This document shows positions 1 to 9,677 of a DNA stretch of 64,000 bases, piece after piece. The position numbers were made by a program, and so were the translations under genes. Every line of letters starts with the position of its first letter. Positions within the stretch are counted from its first letter, which is position 1. The notes under the pieces are model-generated. The model saw nothing but the letters and a program-made list of their open reading frames with translations. It was not told the DNA's origin and ran no database searches. The DNA comes from Verrucomicrobiota bacterium (GTDB lineage: Bacteria > Verrucomicrobiota > Verrucomicrobiia > Chthoniobacterales > Terrimicrobiaceae): contig JAFKMU010000037.1 of NCBI GenBank assembly GCA_017305195.1, forward strand, positions 62,001-126,000, in the 5' to 3' direction.

Positions 1-1
1 G

Positions 2-2911
2 GCTTGCCGGATTGAGCAGACGCAACCGTCGCTGACCTTTCGGACGGTCAAAGAAATCCAGCCCGGCGATTTCCTGCCGGTGCCGGAGGGCAGTTTTCAC
101 TGGGGGCCGAAGTATGCGCAGAGCTGGTTCCGCGTGACGTTGCCGGAGAGCGCCTCGGAGGAGACGGTTTATTTCAACTGGCAGGATCAGGCCGAAGCGA
201 CCGCCTATATCGATGGCGTGCCGTACTCGGGGCTCGACCTCGCGCACCAGCGCATTCCGCTTCCGGCAGGAACGAAGGAGCTTTGGGTCGAGGCGGTTTG
301 CATTCGCAGTGGCATCTGGCTCACAGGCGAGGCGGCTCGCCTCGAAGAGGAGGGGAGCCTGTTTGTGGCACCGAAGCTGGAGTCGCGCAACGATGCCGCC
401 TGGGCGGTTTACCATGATCTCAAGGTGATGCTGGAGCTCATGGAGACGGAGTTCTTTGAATATCAGCCTGCCGCGCCCGGGTTGACCAAGCCGCTCACCA
501 GCCCGGTGCGGTACTCGGCCCCGGCTTTCCGGGGGAGCCGACTGCTCCGCCGCCTCTTCGAGCGTCTCGATCGTGCCGTGGACGTGCTGGATCATGAAGG
601 CCTGGACGCGATGGCCGAGGAGATGCGCAAGGTCTACGCGGAGTTCCCCGGTTCTGTCGACGCAGGCAAGGTCGTTCTGACTGGGCATGCGCATATCGAC
701 CTCGTCTGGCTCTGGCCGGAGCGGGTGGGGGAATTCAAGGCCGTGCACTCCTGGTCGACCCAGACGCGGCTGCTCGAGACGTATCCCGAGTTTCGTTTTG
801 GCTATTCCCAGCCCGCGAGCTACGAGGCGGTGGGCCGGCGCTCGCCCGAGCTGCTCGATCGCGTGAAGGGCCTGATCAAGGCGCGCAAGTGGGACGCGAT
901 CGGCGCGGCCTATGTCGAGGGTGATACGCAGATGCCCTGCGGCGAGGCGATCCTGCGCTGCCTGCGCATCGGGCAGGAGGAGTTTCGCGCGCTCAAGGGA
1001 AGCCCGAGCGAGGTCTTCTGGCTGCCGGATGTCTTTGGATACAGCGGCGCGATGCCGCAGTTGCTCAAGGGGCTCGGGGTGAAGAGCTTCTTCACCACGA
1101 AACTCTCGTGGAGCTCGATCAACCGGTTCCCGCACACGAGTTTCGTCTGGCAGGGTCTCGACGATTCCTCGATCACGGCGCACATCGTTCTCATTCACGA
1201 CTACAATGAATGGGTCGACGTGAAGCGGCTGCGCGAGGACATGCTGCATCACCAGCAGTCCGCCGTGCATCCGGAGGTGCTGATCCCGACCGGCTACGGG
1301 GATGGCGGTGGAGGGCCGACCGAGACCATGATCGAGCGCGCCCGGCGCGTGGCGAATCTCGCGGGCCTGCCGCAGGTCGAGTGGGGCAACATCGAGCCGT
1401 TCTTTGAGCGGCTGCGCGAGGTGGAATCCGAACTGCCCGTGGTAAAAGGCGAACTGCTGCTGGAATTGCACCGGGGCGTCTTCACCACGCATGGCGAGCT
1501 GAAGTATCAGTTCCGGCGGCTGGAGCGGGCCTTGCAGACGCTGGAGGCCGCGCATGTCGTGCGCGGGCTGGGGCCGATCGACCTCCATTACTGGAAGCGT
1601 GCGAGCTTTTCCCATTTTCACGACTACATCCCGGGCAGTTCCATCTGGGAGGTCTATGCCGAGGCGATCCCGGAGCTTCAGCAGCTCGCCGACAAGGCCT
1701 ATGCCGAGACGGTCGCGGCGTTGAGCGGGACGACGGACGCCGCGCCGGCGTGGTTCAATCCGCTTCCGCTCCCGCGCACCTGGATCGACGGGTCGACGTG
1801 CTACGAGCTGCCTCCGCTGAGCGGCGGTCCGGTGGATTCGCTCGCGGTTCGGGAGGTCCGCGCTCCGCGGGCCTCGGCGACCTCGATCGAGAGCGAGCGC
1901 GTGGCCGCGACATTTTCGGCGCAGGGTTCTCTTGAGTCGCTCCTGGTCGACGGCTGCAAGGTCGACGTCACTGCGCACAAGCTCACTTCCTACCCCGACC
2001 ACCCGGCTGATTTCGAAGCCTGGGATGTCGATCGAGGCAGCCTTGTCATCGGGAGCGATGCCCGGCTCGTCGGCGAGCCGGAGGTCAAGGTGGACGGGCT
2101 GACGGCCTCGGTCGCCTTTTCGTATGCGATCGCGGAGTCGAGCGCGGTCACGGTGATCTACTCCGTACGCGCCGGGGAGCCTGCCCTGCGCATCCGCTAC
2201 GCGGTCGACTGGAAGGATGCGAAGCAGTGGCTTAAGGCGGTTTTTGTCAGTCAATACAACGGGCGCGAGGCCCGGTACGGGGCGCCCTTTGGCAGCGTGC
2301 TGCGCGGGCAGTGGCCGGGTTATCCGCGCGAGGAGGCGCTCTGGGAGGTGCCCGCCAGCCGCTGGATGGTGGTCGCGGACGATGCGCAGAGCGAGGGGCT
2401 GGCGATCCTCACGGAATCGAAGTACGGATTCACCACGCGCGAGGGAACGGTGGGCGTGAGCCTGCTGCGCAGCGCGCTGGTGACAGAGGCTTCGTTCCAT
2501 CCGAAGATCCGCCCCACGCCGAACCGTCCGGACTACTCCGACCTGGGCCGCCAAGTCATCGACATCGCCCTGACCCGGTATGCTTCGGACCTGCCGATGC
2601 ACGAACAGCCCGCGGCGCTTGCCGACGTTCTGTTTATCCCATGCGTTGCCTACCAGGGAGGCGCGGTGTCGGCTGGATTCCAAGGGTGCGAGGGGCTGGC
2701 CTCCGCCGTGCCGGCCTGGGCCGAACCTCTGTCGTCGGGATGGGTGCTGCGCATGCACGAGACGCTGGGCCGTCGCGGTTCCCACCGGCTGGCGCTTGCC
2801 GATGGGACGGAGGGCCGAGAGGCCGACATGTACGGTCAGGCGACCGGCGCAAAGGAAAGCAGCGACGTGACTTTCACCCCGTACCAGGTGCGCTCCATCC
2901 TGATCAAATAG
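2..2911 (+). CDS. GH38 alpha-mannosidase, 5' end outside window
   Basis: Retaining alpha-mannosidase of family GH38, expected to release alpha-linked mannose from glycans. The reading frame is open back to base 2, so the true start lies upstream; a GTG at base 80 is only an internal codon. 969 residues are visible, close to the usual 1000-1050. Seen: GHAHIDLVWLWP about 200 residues after base 80, whose His and Asp are family zinc ligands; WLPDVFGYSG about 113 residues further on, whose Asp matches the GH38 nucleophile and zinc ligand; and HFHDYIPGSS near residue 511, the usual second zinc-ligand His region. The N-terminal part before GHAHID fits the jelly-roll domain of bacterial GH38 enzymes, and the C-terminal 400 residues fit the beta-sandwich domains. 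No signal peptide can be judged. It converges on a Gfo/Idh oxidoreductase 28 bases away. Family assignment is firm; linkage specificity is unknown. Confidence 0.93.
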   Translation, partial: ACRIEQTQPSLTFRTVKEIQPGDFLPVPEGSFHWGPKYAQSWFRVTLPESASEETVYFNWQDQAEATAYIDGVPYSGLDLAHQRIPLPAGTKELWVEAVCIRSGIWLTGEAARLEEEGSLFVAPKLESRNDAAWAVYHDLKVMLELMETEFFEYQPAAPGLTKPLTSPVRYSAPAFRGSRLLRRLFERLDRAVDVLDHEGLDAMAEEMRKVYAEFPGSVDAGKVVLTGHAHIDLVWLWPERVGEFKAVHSWSTQTRLLETYPEFRFGYSQPASYEAVGRRSPELLDRVKGLIKARKWDAIGAAYVEGDTQMPCGEAILRCLRIGQEEFRALKGSPSEVFWLPDVFGYSGAMPQLLKGLGVKSFFTTKLSWSSINRFPHTSFVWQGLDDSSITAHIVLIHDYNEWVDVKRLREDMLHHQQSAVHPEVLIPTGYGDGGGGPTETMIERARRVANLAGLPQVEWGNIEPFFERLREVESELPVVKGELLLELHRGVFTTHGELKYQFRRLERALQTLEAAHVVRGLGPIDLHYWKRASFSHFHDYIPGSSIWEVYAEAIPELQQLADKAYAETVAALSGTTDAAPAWFNPLPLPRTWIDGSTCYELPPLSGGPVDSLAVREVRAPRASATSIESERVAATFSAQGSLESLLVDGCKVDVTAHKLTSYPDHPADFEAWDVDRGSLVIGSDARLVGEPEVKVDGLTASVAFSYAIAESSAVTVIYSVRAGEPALRIRYAVDWKDAKQWLKAVFVSQYNGREARYGAPFGSVLRGQWPGYPREEALWEVPASRWMVVADDAQSEGLAILTESKYGFTTREGTVGVSLLRSALVTEASFHPKIRPTPNRPDYSDLGRQVIDIALTRYASDLPMHEQPAALADVLFIPCVAYQGGAVSAGFQGCEGLASAVPAWAEPLSSGWVLRMHETLGRRGSHRLALADGTEGREADMYGQATGAKESSDVTFTPYQVRSILIK

Positions 2912-2939
2912 TAGAGGCTACATCTTGATCTAAACTGCC

Positions 2940-4082
2940 CTAACGCGACACCCGCATCGGCACGTCGTACGGCACGGAACCCTCGCGGAGCGAATTCGTC
3001 CCGAGGTAACCCGTGGCGACGGCCTGCCGGGCGGCGACCGGCGAGGCTCCCTGTGTCGTGCCGTCGGTAAGGAATGAGAGGAAGTCCTCGATCATCAGGA
3101 GGTCTGCGCCACCATGGTGTCCCTCGAGCACGGGTGCCTCAAAGACCTCGTGTCCGCCCGCCTGGTAGGCAACCCGCTGGTTCCAGAGATGGATCGTGGC
3201 GGGCTGTCCGGGCCGGGAGACGTCGCCGTGGTTTTCGATGCGTCCTTCCGTGCCGATGATCGTGTAGTTGCGATGGGCGTCCGGGCTGTAATGGCACTGC
3301 ATGTAGGAGGCCTGCACGCCATTGGCGAGCTGCAGGAGGAGCATGCTGTGGTCCTCGATGTCGATGACGGGGCTTACTCCGGTATGAGAGAGCGGCGGCC
3401 ACGCGGGAGGCTCGGAGCGGGTGCATCCCGGTTCGCTGGCGCTTCGGCGATTCGTGATCTTGTCATAGACGCTGAGCTTGCCCATGCCGACGACGCGGCG
3501 GGTATAGGCTCCGCCGAGGTGGTGGATGATGTCGATGTCATGCGCGCCCTTTTGCAGCAGGAGACCGTGAGAATTGGCGCGCTCGGAGTGCCAGTCCTTG
3601 AAATAGGCGTCGCCCCCGTAGCTGATGAAGTGGCGGCACCAGATGGCCTCGACCTGCCCAATGCGACCCTCGGCGATGAGCCGGTGCATGATCTGCACCG
3701 AGGGGAAGAAGCGCATGTTGTGCCCCACGTAAAGCCGCGCGGAGGAGCGGGATTGCGCGTCGAGGATGCGGTCGCAATCCGATATCGAGATCGCCATCGG
3801 CTTCTCCAGGAAGACATGCTTCCCCGCTTCCAGGGCGGCGCAGGCGTGCTCTGCGTGCAAATGGTCGGGCGAACACACGAAAACCATGCCGATCGCGGGA
3901 TCGGCGACGATTTCCCGGTAGTCCGGGGTAAAGGGCACCGGAGCGCCAATGGTCTCCGGATAAATCTCCAATCCGTCCGGTGATGCGCCGCAGAGGGCGG
4001 CCAGGGTGAAGCCCCGGTCCGGCTGGTGGGCCAGCAGCGCGATGCGGCCCCGGTTGTGCGCTCCGATGACGGCGAAATTCAT
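2940..4082 (-). CDS. Gfo/Idh/MocA family oxidoreductase
   Basis: Putative NAD(P)-dependent sugar or cyclitol dehydrogenase, cytoplasmic, 380 residues. The N-terminus NFAVIGAHNRGRIALLA is a Rossmann nucleotide-binding start, although the usual GxGxxG is relaxed to GAHNRG. GKHVFLEKPMAIS (EKP at residues 93-95) is the hallmark family motif, with the catalytic-region Lys. A later GAHDIDIIHHLGG segment matches the usual His-containing substrate region. The C-terminal half has the open beta-sheet composition of the GFO_IDH_MocA C-terminal domain. It lies 96 bases downstream of cassette protein A on the same strand and converges on the alpha-mannosidase, so a role in oxidising released sugars is plausible. 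The substrate cannot be told from sequence alone. Confidence 0.9.
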   Translation of the reverse strand: MNFAVIGAHNRGRIALLAHQPDRGFTLAALCGASPDGLEIYPETIGAPVPFTPDYREIVADPAIGMVFVCSPDHLHAEHACAALEAGKHVFLEKPMAISISDCDRILDAQSRSSARLYVGHNMRFFPSVQIMHRLIAEGRIGQVEAIWCRHFISYGGDAYFKDWHSERANSHGLLLQKGAHDIDIIHHLGGAYTRRVVGMGKLSVYDKITNRRSASEPGCTRSEPPAWPPLSHTGVSPVIDIEDHSMLLLQLANGVQASYMQCHYSPDAHRNYTIIGTEGRIENHGDVSRPGQPATIHLWNQRVAYQAGGHEVFEAPVLEGHHGGADLLMIEDFLSFLTDGTTQGASPVAARQAVATGYLGTNSLREGSVPYDVPMRVSR

Positions 4083-4178
4083 GACTACGGAAGCCCGAGG
4101 GTATCACCGGCGGCGGCGCAGACCCATCAAATTCCCGCCGGGCCGGGAGGGCGCATCGCCGGTGTCCCGAAAGGAGCC

Positions 4179-7100
4179 CTATTCCGTCACGATCTCCAGC
4201 CGCTGGTCGATGACTTTGCCCGTAAACCGGTCGATCGCCACGTGCAGCCAGTACCGGCGTTCACTCTCGACGGTGAACTGCTGCAGGGCGGTTGCGGTGG
4301 GAGAGTAGCGGCCCGATTGCGCGACGAGATCGATCATCAGGTTCCAGGTCCGGGTTTGCGTCACGTCGCTCAGGGCGCGGACGAAGGCCTCCCGGCGCAG
4401 CTTGATATTCTGGGCGTCGTTGTTGAGGAAGTTGCTGCTCGTCGTGCCCGTGGTGGGGCTGAGATACGGGCTGACCATGTTGGCGAGATCGCTCTTGTTG
4501 ACGATCTTGTTCGTGGAGGTGAATCCTGTGATGGCCGTGGCGAGCGTGGCGGCTGAGGCGGATGTCATGGAGATGTTGGCGACCGGGTCGACCGAGACTC
4601 CGGCGAGGAGCGCCTTGAGCACGTTCTGGTTGCGCGTGTTGAGGTTGACCCTGCCGGTGACGTACGGCTGGGTGGAATCCTGCGCGCTAAAGACATCGAG
4701 CAGCGCGGAATCCGCGCTCTTTGAGGAGAAGAAATCCAGGGTTTTCCAAGGACCATCGCGGAAGACAAACCCGAGTTCGCCCACGGTGCGGAAGGGGCGG
4801 TTGAGAACCACAGGCCGGTCGATGGCGCGGACAAACGGATTGCCAGAGACTCCGGTCGCCTCCACGAAGAGCCCGGAGTCGGAGATGCGGCGCAAACCGT
4901 CGTTGTCGACATAGCTCGTCTCCGAGCTGGAGCCGGACTGCGCGACCGTGTTGCTGTTCGTATCCGCGATGGCCGAGTCGCGGCCGTAGTTGTTGCGGGC
5001 GAGCTGGGCCGGGAAATAGTTGTCTCCGAATATCCTCGGCTTGCGCTCCACCAGCGAACTGCCGCCGCCGAGGCCTTTCGGATAGGAACTCGATCCACTG
5101 GGCCAGAGAATGGTATTGGCTGCCGCCGTGATCGTCGGGGCCGAGCCGCTGCGGAGGAAGGTCCAGGAGTTGAACCGCGTGGATCGTGGATCGTTGGAGA
5201 CAAAGATCGGAGAGCGATCCCAGGAGTAGTCATGGGTGATGTAGACCCTGCCTCCGCTGCCTGGAGTACTCCAGGGATCGCCAGTCTCCGAATTCTGAAC
5301 CACTCCAGCAGCGTTTGCCGTCCAGCCGGACGGGTAGGAGCCGCTGAGGTAGGAAATGAAGTTCGCGTAATACTTCCCGTCGCCACTGCGCGGGACCGAG
5401 GAAACAATCGGCAACTGGGTCACGACATCGCGGAACCACGTCGTGTTATTATTGATGCCGGTGGCGTACTGATAGGGTACCCAGACGCCGGAGTTGCCGG
5501 ACGGGCGATAGTATTCCATCACGACATTGAACCCTTTGGCGGGGGTGCTGGAGGCGTCGTGGCCGAGGCTGACCTTGACGGAGTCGGCCTGGCTGTCCGC
5601 CAGCGCGCTATCCGTGCCGAGTTTGAAAGGGAAGTTCCTCAGCCGGAGCGCGGCGACGGTGGTGATCGCCCCTGAGCCCAGGGGCAGCGCTCTCACCCAT
5701 GCTCCGGTATTGGCCGGGGCCGGGGTCGTCGAGGTGGAGCCGAGATCGGTGGACGCATTCAGGATATCCGCCTGCTGGAGGGTGGTGGGGGTGCCGAATC
5801 CCGCTGTCGCGGTGCCTGTGAGTTGGATGCTATGATCCAGCGTCGAGATGAACCCGGGCTCGCTCGCGATGGTGTCGGTAAGCGAGCTGGTGTCGCCGTA
5901 TCTGTTGTACACCGCCACCGATCCCGTGACGCGGATGCGCACGAGCGGCGGGTTGGCAGACACGGTCTGGTGGGGATTCCAGAGGTTGAAGGCCAGATAG
6001 ACTGCCGCGGTGGCTGCGAGTTCGCCCGGCGTTTGCGAGCCGGCTTCTGCACCGATAACCGGCGTGATCGAGGCGATGCCCGGCAGGCTTTCCACCCCGC
6101 AGGCCAGCCAGGGTTGGCCGCCCTGGTCATACTCGATCACCGTGGGGTAGGAGTCGGAGTCTGCCTGGTCGATGGCGGCGGCGCCCATCCGCAGGATTTG
6201 GAACATCGGGTAGGCCTGCTGGATGCTGGCATTGTAATCGGCCGTGCCGCTTCCCGCCCCGGCATTTCCATTCACACCCAGCGAACCCTGGAGAACGGCA
6301 GCCTGGAGCAGCTCAAAAAAGTTCGGGGCGCGGCCGTCCGCGGCGACCTCGTCCAGGGTCTTGATCCTGTCCTGCTTGGTCGAGCCCGAGGAGCCCACAT
6401 ATTTCCAGACCGGGGTGTTCGGGTAGGCCGGATCATCCGATGTTCCCCAGATCAGGCCGAAGCAGGCCTGGACGACGGAGCTTGCAACGCCGTTCGGGCC
6501 GTTGGGCCCCAGCCATGCGAGGCGGGACAAGGGAAAACGCCGCTGGATGAGCTCGTCGCCCGGCTCCACGGAATAGGTATAGGGGGTGCCATCGGGCTTG
6601 TAGTTGGTGATCGTGTTCGTCGCGCCGAACCGGACGCCAGGGAGGAAGCGGTTCGGGTTGCGATTTGCCGGGGAAAAAGGCGACGTGGTTGAGATGCCCG
6701 CATTGTTTTTGTAGGCGTAGACTGCGGTATTGGACCCGCCGAGCGAGGACGCATTGTAGGTGGGTCCCCAGCCCGGGGCGTTGCGGTCGCGCGAGAAGGT
6801 GGTGAGATTGGGGAGGGCATTGGTCGACAATCCGGCTATCCCCTCCCGGGCCGCCTTGATGAGATCCTGGCGGCTCAGGAAGGTATTGTCACCGGGATAG
6901 ACGGCTCCCGCCGCGTTGGTCGCAAGGTAGTTCGTGACGTAGTTGACGTACGATGACTGGCTGGCCGCATTGCGCCAGTCCAGGAGCTTCCCCTGGTCGA
7001 TCGTGGAACTCGCCTCGGTGACGGACGCTCCGGCGAGCGCGCCTTTGATATCCTGGATCTGCGCGGCGGTGAGCGAGGCGGGATACCCGGCGAGAGTGAT

Positions 7101-7772
7101 GTCGAGCAGGCCGCCGACATCGTAGATGGCATAGGCGAAGCGGCCGATGACGAAATTGGTATTCGACGGAGACGGATTGTTCACCGTGCTGCCGCTCGTC
7201 CCGAAGGAAAGCCCGCTGGCATTGGTCGCCCCGGCGCGCGTCAGGAAGATCCAGTTTGGCGTGTTGTTGGCATTGGTGAAAGATCCCAACTGGGGCAGGT
7301 TCCAGCGATTGGTGTCGATATAACGGCCGTTCTGCGAAGCGGCTGATGTATTGACTGATGAAGCGATGAGTTTCCCCGAGGAGAGCGAGCCGGAGTACGG
7401 GGCCGTCGTGGTGCTGATCTTGACCAGGTTGGACATGGCCGAGTTTGTCCCGACGTACTGCGGCATGATGTTGGTGGTCGTGACATTGGTGTAGAGGGGC
7501 TTCCCGGGGTAATTGGTGTCGGCGGCGGTATCCTTGCCCATTTCGTTCTGGAGCTCGGCGACGACGAGGCGCAGGCCGCCCTGCCCGACCTGCTCGGCCG
7601 AGAGCGACTGGCTGTAGCTGAACGATGCCGTGCGCTCGACGCGCATGGCCGCGACGAAGGCGACCAGGATGAGGCTGACGACGACGACTAGCGAGAGGAC
7701 CGTGATGAGGGCGACGCCCCGGGTGCGGCGGCCGTTGTTTCTCCGGGGAAAGGACTCAGGGGAGGGAGACAT
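4179..7772 (-). CDS. Verru_Chthon cassette protein A (copy 1)
   Basis: Large pilin-system-associated protein of 1197 residues, member A of the four-gene Verru_Chthon cassette. The N-terminus has a basic stretch (RRNNGRRTRG) followed by VALITVLSLVVVVSLILVAF, a single membrane helix of PilX/GspK type without the G|FTLVE processing site. The rest is Ser/Thr/Asn/Gly-rich and looks extracytoplasmic, with GspK-like stretches such as YAIYDVGGLLDITLAGYP and AREGIAGLSTNAL. I chose ATG at 7772 over a TTG at 7781. The start lies inside the end of the C gene (17-base overlap), so translation is probably coupled. By analogy with minor pseudopilin GspK it may cap a pseudopilus tip. The function of the cassette as a whole is not established. 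A second, only distantly similar copy lies at 50573-54562. Confidence 0.88.
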   Translation of the reverse strand: MSPSPESFPRRNNGRRTRGVALITVLSLVVVVSLILVAFVAAMRVERTASFSYSQSLSAEQVGQGGLRLVVAELQNEMGKDTAADTNYPGKPLYTNVTTTNIMPQYVGTNSAMSNLVKISTTTAPYSGSLSSGKLIASSVNTSAASQNGRYIDTNRWNLPQLGSFTNANNTPNWIFLTRAGATNASGLSFGTSGSTVNNPSPSNTNFVIGRFAYAIYDVGGLLDITLAGYPASLTAAQIQDIKGALAGASVTEASSTIDQGKLLDWRNAASQSSYVNYVTNYLATNAAGAVYPGDNTFLSRQDLIKAAREGIAGLSTNALPNLTTFSRDRNAPGWGPTYNASSLGGSNTAVYAYKNNAGISTTSPFSPANRNPNRFLPGVRFGATNTITNYKPDGTPYTYSVEPGDELIQRRFPLSRLAWLGPNGPNGVASSVVQACFGLIWGTSDDPAYPNTPVWKYVGSSGSTKQDRIKTLDEVAADGRAPNFFELLQAAVLQGSLGVNGNAGAGSGTADYNASIQQAYPMFQILRMGAAAIDQADSDSYPTVIEYDQGGQPWLACGVESLPGIASITPVIGAEAGSQTPGELAATAAVYLAFNLWNPHQTVSANPPLVRIRVTGSVAVYNRYGDTSSLTDTIASEPGFISTLDHSIQLTGTATAGFGTPTTLQQADILNASTDLGSTSTTPAPANTGAWVRALPLGSGAITTVAALRLRNFPFKLGTDSALADSQADSVKVSLGHDASSTPAKGFNVVMEYYRPSGNSGVWVPYQYATGINNNTTWFRDVVTQLPIVSSVPRSGDGKYYANFISYLSGSYPSGWTANAAGVVQNSETGDPWSTPGSGGRVYITHDYSWDRSPIFVSNDPRSTRFNSWTFLRSGSAPTITAAANTILWPSGSSSYPKGLGGGSSLVERKPRIFGDNYFPAQLARNNYGRDSAIADTNSNTVAQSGSSSETSYVDNDGLRRISDSGLFVEATGVSGNPFVRAIDRPVVLNRPFRTVGELGFVFRDGPWKTLDFFSSKSADSALLDVFSAQDSTQPYVTGRVNLNTRNQNVLKALLAGVSVDPVANISMTSASAATLATAITGFTSTNKIVNKSDLANMVSPYLSPTTGTTSSNFLNNDAQNIKLRREAFVRALSDVTQTRTWNLMIDLVAQSGRYSPTATALQQFTVESERRYWLHVAIDRFTGKVIDQRLEIVTE

Positions 7773-8535
7773 AACGCTCAAAGATCTTTAGGCCGCTGGC
7801 GAGGGTGGCGGGGTAGGCGCTCCAGGCGAGATCGGTTTTGAGATAGTTCTCCCAGTCGGCCTTGATGCTGTTGGTGCCAGAGGCGTTGGTGGCAAAGCCG
7901 TTGCGCAGGGCGGCAATCTTTTCCGAGCTGAGCCGCTCCAGCGTCTTGTCGTCGACCACGGCGAGGCCCACGGCGGCGACTCTCGGGCGATTCGTCGCGA
8001 CGAAGTTGGTGGATATCGACCCATCCGGATAGATGAACTGGACCTTGAACCCGACCACGCCCGGGGCGGTATCGCGCGGGGTCGCCCCGGAGGGAGCGTT
8101 GGTGGTTCCAAAGGAGGGCGGGCTGGTCGGGAGCCATGTTTCCGCGAGATCGGCCCGCTGGAGGGCGGCGCTGGAGTTGGTTCCCAGGTCATACTCGACC
8201 CAGGAGAGATTGCGGGCGGAGGCGTTGCTCGAGTAGCCGGGGCGCTCCGTATAAAAGCCCACCTCGCCGCCGGGGAAGGCCGGCAGGTCGGAGCGATAGA
8301 CGCCGCCCTGGAGGTCGCGGGCGAGGAGGTCGAGCATGGCGCGGCCCTTGGTGAAGTTGTTTGCCCGGGCCTGGCCGGAGATCCATGTCTGGCTGGTGGC
8401 CGAGAGCATCTGGGCCAGCACCACCGACATGAGGGCCAGCACGGTGATGGCAACGAGCAATTCCACCAGAGTGAAGGCGCCGGGCCGCACTCTGCGCCGT
8501 CCGGCCGGAGAGGGAGTGTCAATACAGAGGGACAT
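7756..8535 (-). CDS. Verru_Chthon cassette protein C (copy 1)
   Basis: Pseudopilin-like protein of 259 residues. A basic leader (RRRVRPGA) precedes FTLVELLVAITVLALMSVV, the prepilin peptidase site plus the hydrophobic alpha-helix of type II secretion and type IV pilus minor pilins. The mature part contains LLARDLQGGVYRSD, recalling the ExxRxL/LxRDL helix of GspJ-type minor pseudopilins, so this member is GspJ-like. The start at 8535 overlaps the preceding B gene by 17 bases, and its own 3' end overlaps A, giving a tight D-B-C-A operon. It is expected in the inner membrane before assembly and periplasmic or surface-exposed afterwards. Confidence 0.88.
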   Translation of the reverse strand: MSLCIDTPSPAGRRRVRPGAFTLVELLVAITVLALMSVVLAQMLSATSQTWISGQARANNFTKGRAMLDLLARDLQGGVYRSDLPAFPGGEVGFYTERPGYSSNASARNLSWVEYDLGTNSSAALQRADLAETWLPTSPPSFGTTNAPSGATPRDTAPGVVGFKVQFIYPDGSISTNFVATNRPRVAAVGLAVVDDKTLERLSSEKIAALRNGFATNASGTNSIKADWENYLKTDLAWSAYPATLASGLKIFERYVSLP

Positions 8536-8974
8536 AAGTGAGAACCTCGTAGCGTCCTGCGGCGTTGGTGATTGAGGCCTGGTATGGCCAGCTCAGCATC
8601 ACGTAGACCTGGGCAAGACGCGGCCCGGTCTGCGCGTTGGTGCCCGCCCGGCAGACGAGGCGGTAGGCGGGGTTGCTGTTGGTTCGCCCGTCGAGCCCCA
8701 CCAGCGCGCCCGACGAGGGAGAGACGTCAGTGTAGGAGTCGGTCAGGGCGGAGAGCGGAATGGCAAAATTGGGGAGATTGGTTGCTGTCGGTGCGGCCAG
8801 CCGGGTGGCGAGGATCTGGGACGCCAGATTGGCGGCCTGGACCTGTTCCTCGGACTCGCGCCCGGTTCTCAGACCGGTGCTGAAGAGCCCGATAAGGGCG
8901 ACGAGGACGAATGCGCAAATCCCGAGCGCGAGAACGACTTCAACCAGAGAGAAGGCTCGCGAGTGGTTGGTCAT
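8519..8974 (-). CDS. Verru_Chthon cassette protein B (copy 1)
   Basis: Small pseudopilin-like protein of 151 residues. MTNHSRA|FSLVEVVLALGICAFV shows a short leader, a processing site with Ala instead of the usual Gly at -1, Glu at +5 and a hydrophobic helix, as in GspI/PilV-type minor pilins. The segment EEQVQAANLASQILATRLA matches the amphipathic helix that follows in such proteins. It starts 7 bases after the end of D and overlaps C by 17 bases. The counterpart in cassette 2 (49031-49501) keeps the same Ala at -1, so Ala rather than Gly looks like a trait of the B family. Confidence 0.86.
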   Translation of the reverse strand: MTNHSRAFSLVEVVLALGICAFVLVALIGLFSTGLRTGRESEEQVQAANLASQILATRLAAPTATNLPNFAIPLSALTDSYTDVSPSSGALVGLDGRTNSNPAYRLVCRAGTNAQTGPRLAQVYVMLSWPYQASITNAAGRYEVLTYVPLY

Positions 8975-8981
8975 GGCAGGA

Positions 8982-9677
8982 TCAGGGGCGGAATACGGTT
9001 GCCTGCCCCGTGAGCCCGTTGACTCGCAGGACAGCCACGTTGTTTTCGTCCCCGCTGGAGCCTCGCGTGGGGCGTAGCCCGAACTCGATCACATCGATGA
9101 CATTCGATGAGACCCTTGCTTCGCCGCTGGGGGTGAATTGAATGACGCGATCAAAAGTCGTCGTGGACGATGCTCCCGGCAGCTTGATCTGAAAGGAGGC
9201 GCTTCCCTGGGAGGGCGAGTTCTTTGCTGCGGTGACAGGGGTCTTTCCGGCCAGTCCGGGGATTTTGCTGTCGGTGAATGTGCCGGCTTCCTCGAAGCGG
9301 ATCTGGTCAAACGTGCGGACTCTCGCGGCCAGATCGAGCTGGTTGCCGGGTACGACACCATAGCTCGACCATGGGCTGGTTGCCGGGTCGGTGCCAGTCT
9401 TGGAGGCGACCATGGCGACGCTGAGCTCGTCTCCGTTGGGGCCGTTCGGGTTTGGCCGCATGGCCACCCAGACGTAGGTATTGCGGGAGATTGCGTATTG
9501 CCGGGCTTGTTCGAGCAGGCCGGACATTTCGATGAGCGTCTGGTTCATCTGATTTCCCTTGGCCATGGAGGTAAGTGCGGGAACGGCCAGGGCGACGAGC
9601 ACAGCGATGATGGCCACCACGGTCAAAAGCTCCACCAGAGTGAAGCCTGGGCAGGATTTATGAGAGTGGCGGTTCAT
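8982..9677 (-). CDS. Verru_Chthon cassette protein D (copy 1)
   Basis: Pseudopilin-like protein of about 231 residues, first gene of cassette 1. MNRHSHKSCPG|FTLVELLTVVAIIAVLVALAVPAL is a textbook prepilin leader with Gly at -1, Glu at +5 and a long hydrophobic helix, followed by a GspH/FimT-like segment (LLEQARQYAISRNTYVWVAM). The frame is open to a TTG at 9734, but the ATG at 9677 gives a normal-length leader, so I use it. Neither start has a clear ribosome binding site. A plausible sigma-70-type promoter lies just upstream (9706-9734). In cassette 2 the D homologue is last instead of first. Confidence 0.87.
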   Translation of the reverse strand: MNRHSHKSCPGFTLVELLTVVAIIAVLVALAVPALTSMAKGNQMNQTLIEMSGLLEQARQYAISRNTYVWVAMRPNPNGPNGDELSVAMVASKTGTDPATSPWSSYGVVPGNQLDLAARVRTFDQIRFEEAGTFTDSKIPGLAGKTPVTAAKNSPSQGSASFQIKLPGASSTTTFDRVIQFTPSGEARVSSNVIDVIEFGLRPTRGSSGDENNVAVLRVNGLTGQATVFRP